A program made the position numbers and the translations under genes. This document shows, piece after piece, positions 7,270 to 11,547 of a stretch of DNA of 11,547 nt. Numbering within the stretch: position 1 is the stretch's first letter; each line of letters opens with the position of its first letter. This DNA comes from UBA5794 sp965368815 (GTDB taxonomy: Bacteria > Actinomycetota > Acidimicrobiia > Spongiisociales > UBA5794): contig CBDUOH010000068.1 in the NCBI GenBank assembly GCA_965368815.1, forward strand, positions 1-11,547. The letters run 5' to 3'. The notes beneath the pieces were generated by a model that saw only the letters and a program-made list of their open reading frames with translations, was not told where the DNA came from and did no database searches.

Positions 7270-8559
7270 GGTCACTGCTGCTGCGAACCGGTTCGCCATC
7301 GTCTCGTCGAATCCGACCAATCGAACGCCCGAAATGTTCGAGTCCACCGAGCTGAGATAGGCGGCGACGGTCTCGGCGATCACCGCCGTGGCTTCGTCTG
7401 CCGGATAGCCGTAGATGCCAGCCGAAATGGCCGGGAATGCCACGGTCGCCGCAGCGATCTCGTCTGCTGTCTCCAAGGCACCGAGTACCGCCGCAGCGAG
7501 CAGCATCTCGTTGTCCTGGTCATCGGCGTAGATCGGACCTGCCACGTGGACAACGTATGTGGCAGGCATGTCCCCTGCCGACGTCAGGGCAGCGACACCG
7601 GGAACGAGCTCACCGTTGTCCGCAATCCACGCCGCAGACTCGATCTCGATCGTCTCCCCGCCCGCTCGGGCAATCGCGAGTGCGACACCCCCTCCGTGCG
7701 ACAGCGTCGTGTTCGCAGCGTTCACCACCACCGTCACAGGCATCGACGTGATGTCGCCCGACACGACGCTGATCGTGGTGTCGTCTATCGAGACGGCGGC
7801 CACGGCACCCGATGGGATGTCGACCGAGTGCCATTCCCATTCGTCCCAGCGCTTTGTGTGGGTACCTGTGGTCCACATCTCGACGACGCCGCTTCCCTTG
7901 AGGTCGATGCCCCGCTCGTGTGCCACATCCAGGGTCCGGCTGGCGACGGCTGGCGCAGGGTCGATGATCGTGACGTTCTCGGGCAGACGAGCCGCGATCT
8001 TGTCCTCGATCAACGGATAGTGGGTACACCCGAGCACCACGACATCGGCATCGGACGACGCGATCGGTCCGAGGTACGTGTCAAGGAGATCATCCACCGG
8101 CTCGCCACGCTCGATCGCATACGCCAAACCGGGGCATGCTTGTTCGATGATGGACACGTCGCCTGCGAACCTCCCGACGAGGTCCTTGAACAGATCGCCT
8201 TGAAACGTCGCATCCGTGGCGAGGACGGCAATGGTTCCGCTTGCGGTTCGTTCTGCGGCCGGTTTCACAGCAGGTTCCATCCCGACGAAGACCACGTCGG
8301 GGACGGTCTCACGGAGGTGCCCGAGAGCCGCCGCCGACGCCGAGTTGCACGCAACGACAACCATCTCCACACCTGCCGACCGCAGGAACTCGGCAATCAA
8401 CTTCGTCCGTGCGCGGACATCGTCGAGAGATCGTTCGCCGTAGGCACCGAAGGCGTGATCGGCGAGATAGATGATGTCAGCCCATGGTGCTCGGTTCCTG
8501 ATGTGGCCGAGTACACCGATGCCGCCGATGCCCGAATCGAAGACCGCGATACGTCCCAT
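7246..8559 (-). CDS. murI: Glutamate racemase (MurI) fused to an AF1521-type macro domain
   Basis: Seen: one uninterrupted 437-residue frame. Residues 1 to about 255 are a racemase: FDSGIGG with D8/S9, LADHAFGAYG (32-41), catalytic C71 in VVACNSAS, MEPAVKPAA (94-102), second catalytic C178 in GCTHYPLI, and WTTGT near the domain end. Residues from about 262 to 437 are a macro domain: VSGDIT (266-271), VVNAAN (278-283), HGGGVALAI (288-296), HVAGPIY (338-344), and the phosphate-binding loop AFPAISAGIYGYP (374-386). Known: MurI makes D-glutamate for peptidoglycan; AF1521-type macro domains bind ADP-ribose and can remove it from glutamate side chains. Inferred: D-glutamate formation may be linked to ADP-ribose or NAD status; this is untested. 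MurI alone is about 260-290 residues, so the extra length is the macro domain. Two substrate-pocket changes are noted (PYG to AYG, CNT to CNS). It starts nine bases after the nitroreductase stop and is the last gene of the fadE operon. Confidence 0.93.
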   Translation of the reverse strand: MGRIAVFDSGIGGIGVLGHIRNRAPWADIIYLADHAFGAYGERSLDDVRARTKLIAEFLRSAGVEMVVVACNSASAAALGHLRETVPDVVFVGMEPAVKPAAERTASGTIAVLATDATFQGDLFKDLVGRFAGDVSIIEQACPGLAYAIERGEPVDDLLDTYLGPIASSDADVVVLGCTHYPLIEDKIAARLPENVTIIDPAPAVASRTLDVAHERGIDLKGSGVVEMWTTGTHTKRWDEWEWHSVDIPSGAVAAVSIDDTTISVVSGDITSMPVTVVVNAANTTLSHGGGVALAIARAGGETIEIESAAWIADNGELVPGVAALTSAGDMPATYVVHVAGPIYADDQDNEMLLAAAVLGALETADEIAAATVAFPAISAGIYGYPADEATAVIAETVAAYLSSVDSNISGVRLVGFDETMANRFAAAVTSMEMGSG

Positions 8560-8568
8560 CGGGTTCCG

Positions 8569-9099
8569 TCAGTCGCCGAATCGGTTCCGGTGCACGATGT
8601 CCGACAGGGGCTTGCGTCCTCCGAATTTCGCGGGTGAAGCCGCCGGCGCCGGATATCCGAGTGCGATGCCGTACCTGCATCGATATCCGTTCGGGAGGCC
8701 AAGCACCTCTGCCGCAACCTCCTCGCGATGCAGGGTGACGGGGCACGACGCCATGCCGAGGGCGTCGGCAGCCAGCATGATGTTCTGCGCCACTCGACCG
8801 GTGTCGAATTCGTATCCGTCGGGATCCTCGACCAGACAGATCATCATCGGCGCGTTCCGAACGGGTGTCATGAAGTCGCCTGCTGCACAGATTGCTTCCT
8901 TCTGTGCGGGATCATCGATCACGACGAACGACCACCGTTGCGTGTTCTTCGACGACCCGGTCCAGCGGGCCGCTTCGAGGACGGCAGCGAGATCATCGTC
9001 GCTGACAGGTGTGGTCTCGAATGCGCGAATCGCACGAAGCGACAGCACTGATGCGTAGGTCTCGTTGATACGCGGGCCTTTCGACGGAATCAGCTCCAA
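8569..9099 (-). CDS. Short nitroreductase-family flavoprotein
   Basis: FMN-dependent NAD(P)H oxidoreductase fold; substrate unknown. Seen: 176 residues, on the short side for the family. LSLRAIRAF (19-27) is the usual N-terminal arginine-rich FMN phosphate motif (R22, R25). SSKNTQRWSFVVI (49-61) is the SPxNxQPW-like motif. DTGRVAQNIMLAADALGM (99-116) is the conserved central helix, followed by GIALGYP (144-150) and the C-terminal GRKPLSDIV (161-169). The start is uncertain. The best candidate is TTG at 9099 with a weak GAAGCGG upstream. The GTG at 9048 would remove the TYASVL segment that aligns with the family N-terminus. It lies between fadE and the MurI-macro gene on the same strand, 60 bases from one and 9 from the other. 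Confidence 0.87.
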   Translation of the reverse strand: MELIPSKGPRINETYASVLSLRAIRAFETTPVSDDDLAAVLEAARWTGSSKNTQRWSFVVIDDPAQKEAICAAGDFMTPVRNAPMMICLVEDPDGYEFDTGRVAQNIMLAADALGMASCPVTLHREEVAAEVLGLPNGYRCRYGIALGYPAPAASPAKFGGRKPLSDIVHRNRFGD

Positions 9100-9123
9100 G
9101 ATACCCGCTTCACGACGTTGGAA

Positions 9124-9140
9124 CGGTCCATGGCGGACCG
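9124..9140 (-). repeat. Small hairpin between fadE and the nitroreductase gene
   Basis: CGGTCC and GGACCG form a perfect 6-bp inverted repeat around five bases, inside the 60-base gap. No T-run follows on the minus strand, so it is not a standard terminator. It could modulate expression of the downstream genes or stabilise the fadE message, or be chance. Confidence 0.3.
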
Positions 9141-9159
9141 GGCACGTTGTTGATCGGGC

Positions 9160-10962
9160 TCAGAATGCGTCGTCCGAAAGCTCCATCAGCCACCCGTCCT
9201 CGCGCTGTGCAGCCGCTGCACGGGTGGTTGCCTTGGGGAGCGCATCGGCCACGAAGAAGCGAGCCGAGGCAATCTTGCCTTCGTAGAACGCGATGTCGGA
9301 CCCTTCGGCCCCTGGCAGCGCCTTGCTTGCCGTTTCGGCATGTTCAAGCAGCAACCAGGCGATCACCACTTCCGACAGACTCTCAAGCAGGGCATTCGTA
9401 TGGAGCCCGGTCTTGTAGATCTCGCGCGGCTCCTGCATCGATGCCATTGCGTGGGAGACAAGGACACCGATGTGCGCCTGCACCTGTTCGAGTGCTTCCC
9501 CGAGGGCCTGACGCTCGGGTGCGAACGTATCGGATCCACCTTTGACATAACCGAGAATCTCCTCCGCAAGCTTCATGACGGTCTGACCCTGATCCCGTGC
9601 GATCTTGCGGAAGAACAGATCGAGCGCCTGAATGCCGGTTGTGCCCTCGTAGAGGGTGTCGATCTTTGCGTCACGTATGTACTGCTCGATCGGGTAGTCC
9701 TTGGTGAACCCCGACCCGCCGAACACCTGAAGGGATTGGGCGAGCAGTTCGTATGCCTTCTCGGACGAATAGCCCTTGACCATCGGAAGCAGAAGGTCGT
9801 TCAGCTTGCCCCAGTGGTCATCTCCGGCGTCGAGCTTCATCTTGTCGAGCGTCCATGCCGTGTACATCCACAGTGCACGGAGTCCCTCGGCGTATGCCTT
9901 CTGCAGCATGAGCATGCGCCGAACATCGGGATGCCGGATGATCTCAACGCGCGGAGCGGTCTTGTCCGACGCTTGCGTCAAGTCTGCCGATTGCACGCGC
10001 TCCTTGGCGAACTCAAGCGCATTCAGGTAGCCGGTCGAGAGAGTTGCTGCGGACTTGACCCCGATCAGCATGCGCGCATCCTCGATCACGAGGAACATCT
10101 GCCGGATGCCCTTGTGGACATCGCCAACGAGGTATCCGACGCATGGAGCGTCGGCGCCCAATGACAACTCGCACGTGGTGGAACCCTTGATCCCCATCTT
10201 GTGCTCGAGGCCCGTTGCAACGATGCCATTCCTGTCGCCGATCGATCCGTCCTCATTCAGGAGATACTTGGGCACGATGAACATTGACAAACCTTTTGTC
10301 CCGGGTTCGCCGCCCTCGCGACGCGCCAGAACGAGATGCACGATGTTCTCGAAGTAGTCGCTCTCACCCGAGGTGATGAAACGCTTCACTCCCTCGAGGT
10401 GATACATGTCCCCGCTGACGTGAATCGCCTTCGTGGTCCCCTCGCCGACATCCGAACCTGCGTCGGGTTCGGTGAGCGCCATGGTTGCTCCCCATCGGCG
10501 TTCGACCATACGGCGAGCCCATGTCTCGCGCTGTTCCGGCGTTCCGACCGCATAAATGACCCGCGCCATCAATGCACCGGACGCGTACAGGAAGACAGCC
10601 GGGTTCGCCCCGACGAACATCTCACCTGCTGCCCATCGAAGCGAGTCGGGCGCGCCGTAGCCATCGAGCCCCTGGTCGATGCCGAGCAGGTGCCAGCCGC
10701 CGTCGAAGAACGCATCAAGGCTCGCCTTGACACTGTCGGGCAGCACGATCTCGCCGTCGACGAGTTCCGGTTCGTTGCGATCCGCATCAGCGAAGCTCGC
10801 GGCGAACTCGTTGGTCGTGAGACGTTCGACCTCACGCAAGGCATCCATCGCCGTGTCGCGGTCAAACGCGTCGAACGGTGGCGTACCGTAGTGGTCGTCG
10901 ACGTTGAGGAACTCAAACAAGTTGAACTCAATGTCCCGAAGGTTTGTTCGATAGTGCGACAT
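9160..10962 (-). CDS. fadE5: Acyl-CoA dehydrogenase, FadE5-like
   Basis: It carries out the FAD-dependent first step of fatty-acid beta-oxidation, acyl-CoA to trans-2-enoyl-CoA, with electrons passed to ETF. Seen: 600 residues, the large (about 610) form and not the 380-residue form. The N-terminus (MSHYRTNLRDIEFNLFE) and the end (MELSDDAF) match what I recall of mycobacterial FadE5. MALTEPDAGSDVG (161-173) and VKRFITSG (192-199) are the flavin and substrate segments; LSTGYLNALEFAKERVQ (308-324), FGGSGFTKDYPIEQYIRDAKI (414-434) and YEGTTGIQ (438-445) follow. E439 is the catalytic base. The C-terminal 150 residues are the extra helical domain of this subgroup. The ATG at 10962 has AGGGG upstream. 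It heads a likely operon with the nitroreductase and MurI-macro genes and is divergent from tetR. Electrons would be expected to reach the EtfD-like protein encoded at 1-2018. Confidence 0.94.
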   Translation of the reverse strand: MSHYRTNLRDIEFNLFEFLNVDDHYGTPPFDAFDRDTAMDALREVERLTTNEFAASFADADRNEPELVDGEIVLPDSVKASLDAFFDGGWHLLGIDQGLDGYGAPDSLRWAAGEMFVGANPAVFLYASGALMARVIYAVGTPEQRETWARRMVERRWGATMALTEPDAGSDVGEGTTKAIHVSGDMYHLEGVKRFITSGESDYFENIVHLVLARREGGEPGTKGLSMFIVPKYLLNEDGSIGDRNGIVATGLEHKMGIKGSTTCELSLGADAPCVGYLVGDVHKGIRQMFLVIEDARMLIGVKSAATLSTGYLNALEFAKERVQSADLTQASDKTAPRVEIIRHPDVRRMLMLQKAYAEGLRALWMYTAWTLDKMKLDAGDDHWGKLNDLLLPMVKGYSSEKAYELLAQSLQVFGGSGFTKDYPIEQYIRDAKIDTLYEGTTGIQALDLFFRKIARDQGQTVMKLAEEILGYVKGGSDTFAPERQALGEALEQVQAHIGVLVSHAMASMQEPREIYKTGLHTNALLESLSEVVIAWLLLEHAETASKALPGAEGSDIAFYEGKIASARFFVADALPKATTRAAAAQREDGWLMELSDDAF

Positions 10963-10994
10963 TGGTGACCCCTGAGATTTGGTGAAAGCCTATT

Positions 10995-11010
10995 TTGAGT
11001 ATACCCTCAA
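10995..11010. promoter_or_regulatory. Operator candidate 1, TTGAG-N6-CTCAA
   Basis: TTGAGTATACCCTCAA is a 16-bp palindrome with perfect 5-bp arms and a symmetric TA centre. It covers the proposed fadE -10 box. The size and symmetry fit a TetR-family dimer site, and a TetR gene lies just to the right. Confidence 0.6.
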
Positions 11011-11024
11011 CTTTGAGTGTTCAA
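10998..11024 (-). promoter_or_regulatory. Probable fadE promoter
   Basis: On the minus strand TTGAAC (11024-11019) is followed after 15 bases by TATACT (11003-10998), five of six to TATAAT. Shifting the first box by a base or two gives ATTGAA or GATTGA at 16-17 bases. The -10 box lies inside palindrome 1 and the -35 box inside the degenerate palindrome 2, as expected for a repressor-blocked promoter. The leader to the fadE ATG would be about 28-30 bases. Confidence 0.5.
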
Positions 11025-11028
11025 TCAG
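11013..11028. promoter_or_regulatory. Operator candidate 2, degenerate
   Basis: TTGAGTGTTCAATCAG keeps a perfect left arm, in register with sites 1 and 3, but only three of five bases in the right arm. An inner TTGA-GTGT-TCAA symmetry is also present. It begins 18 bp after site 1 and covers the proposed fadE -35 box. It may be a low-affinity second site or chance. Confidence 0.35.
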
Positions 11029-11057
11029 ATTTGACATCGGTCCGCCTGCTCCAGGAC

Positions 11058-11073
11058 TTGAGTGGTCGCTCAA
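11058..11073. promoter_or_regulatory. Operator candidate 3, TTGAG-N6-CTCAA
   Basis: TTGAGTGGTCGCTCAA has the same perfect 5-bp arms and 6-bp spacer as site 1. It lies 68 bases before the tetR ATG, just ahead of TACGAT (11084-11089), a possible tetR -10 box, so it could mediate autorepression. Site 1 to site 3 is 63 bp start to start, six helical turns, placing both on the same DNA face. Confidence 0.55.
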
Positions 11074-11097
11074 AATGTGGCACTACGATGAGACGCC

Positions 11098-11119
11098 ATG
11101 CGCACGGAACGCTGCGCAT
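11098..11119 (+). repeat. 7-bp inverted repeat in the tetR leader
   Basis: ATGCGCA and TGCGCAT form perfect arms around eight bases, ending about ten bases before the AAGGA ribosome site. The right arm also belongs to an 8-bp palindrome, GCATATGC (11116-11123). It could be a leader hairpin affecting translation or a further protein-binding site. Confidence 0.3.
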
Positions 11120-11140
11120 ATGCACGACTAAGGATTTCGG

Positions 11141-11547
11141 ATGGCACGGTATCAGGTGGGGCTCCGCACGGAGGCCCGAATCATCGATGCCACCCGCTCA
11201 CTCCTCGCCGAGGGCGGGCTCGATGCCGCGACGCTGAAAGCCATCTGCGATCGAGCCGATGTCAAGGCTGGCAGTTTCTACAACCTCTTCGGATCGAAGG
11301 AGGAAGCCGTCATCCGGGTGGTTCGGGAGGCAATCGATGCTGTCGACCCCGATCCCGATGGCGCCGGCACCGACACGGTCGAAGATCTGGTTGGCGCCTA
11401 TGTCAGGTTCTTCGCCGAGCAGCCGGTGCTCGCCCGGGTCTATGTGGTTGCTGCGCTCAGTAGCGAGAGTTCGGGCAACGGCGCCAGAAGACGGTTCCTG
11501 CGCCATCACCTCAAGCGCGTCGAACGCTTCGCCGATGCGATCGCCCG
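11141..11547 (+). CDS. TetR-family transcriptional regulator, C-terminus cut by window edge
   Basis: Seen: 135 codons from the ATG at 11141 to the right edge with no stop. AAGGA at 11129-11133 is a good ribosome site and fixes the start. Residues 10-57 are the TetR DNA-binding domain: helix 1 (TEARIIDATRSLLAEGG), then the helix-turn-helix TLKAICDRADVKAGSFYNLF (31-50) and GSKEEAV. From about residue 78 the ligand-binding domain begins (EDLVGAYVRFFAEQPVLARVYV). Known: TetR proteins are dimeric repressors released by small ligands, often acyl-CoAs when next to fad genes. Inferred: it represses the divergent fadE operon and itself through the TTGAG-N6-CTCAA sites, with an acyl-CoA a reasonable but unproven ligand. 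The open ATG at 11098 is in another frame and lacks a ribosome site. Confidence 0.92.
   Translation, partial: MARYQVGLRTEARIIDATRSLLAEGGLDAATLKAICDRADVKAGSFYNLFGSKEEAVIRVVREAIDAVDPDPDGAGTDTVEDLVGAYVRFFAEQPVLARVYVVAALSSESSGNGARRRFLRHHLKRVERFADAIA

Noticed and set aside
7546..8637. 363-codon plus-strand open frame opposite the MurI-macro gene
   Set aside because: Shadow frame: rich in Arg, Asp and His, no domain, and the opposite strand encodes conserved motifs along its whole length.
9090..9132. 13-codon ATG frame in the gap before the nitroreductase (ends TGA just inside it)
   Set aside because: No ribosome site and too short to support; possibly a chance frame over the hairpin.
11031..11036. 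Perfect TTGACA as a -35 box for tetR
   Set aside because: No acceptable -10 box lies 16-18 bases on (around 11053-11060). TACGAT at 11084 is too far away to pair with it, so I left it out as a promoter.
11098..11463. 121-codon frame starting at the ATG at 11098
   Set aside because: No ribosome site, and it overlaps the TetR gene in another frame. The TetR frame has AAGGA and a clear helix-turn-helix.
1..11547. Mobile elements, CRISPR, tRNA or defence island
   Set aside because: No regular spaced repeats, transposase or integrase motifs, or tRNA-like folds were seen on either strand; gene content and base use look uniform.

Overview
The window reads as ordinary chromosomal DNA from a high-GC actinobacterium, with G/C-rich third positions, GTG and TTG starts and tightly packed genes. 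The protein families agree: a PspA very close in sequence to the mycobacterial type, a FadE5-like acyl-CoA dehydrogenase and a membrane Fe-S protein of the EtfD type. Acidimicrobiia or a related lineage is my guess, but nothing here fixes the class. I see no tRNA, rRNA, CRISPR array, transposase or phage gene.

Layout. (1) 1-5815, minus strand, transcribed right to left: proC (pyrroline-5-carboxylate reductase) > proline dehydrogenase > a secreted/membrane TPM-like protein > pspA > a membrane Fe-S oxidoreductase of the EtfD type that runs off the left edge. proC and the proline dehydrogenase gene overlap by ATGA, and the TPM-like gene starts within a few bases of the proline dehydrogenase stop. 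(2) 5851-7269, plus strand: a YibE/F-family membrane protein, divergent from proC. (3) 7246-10962, minus strand: a FadE5-like acyl-CoA dehydrogenase > a short nitroreductase > a 437-residue protein that joins a complete glutamate racemase (MurI) to a complete AF1521-type macro (ADP-ribose-binding) domain. (4) 11141 to the right edge, plus strand: the first 135 residues of a TetR-family regulator, divergent from fadE.

How the parts fit. Two minus-strand proteins are expected to feed electrons to the quinone pool: proline dehydrogenase directly, and the EtfD-like protein from acyl-CoA dehydrogenases through ETF. They share a strand and probably a transcript with PspA, which protects the membrane, so this cluster looks like a membrane-energetics module. 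The FadE5-like enzyme in the other operon is a natural electron source for the EtfD-like protein. Its promoter and the tetR promoter share a 178-bp gap holding three related palindromes of the form TTGAG-N6-CTCAA, probably the TetR operators.

The most unusual item is the MurI-macro fusion. One uninterrupted reading frame carries both domains with their key motifs, and I do not know of a described protein like it. It suggests a link between D-glutamate supply for the cell wall and ADP-ribose, NAD or protein ADP-ribosylation.
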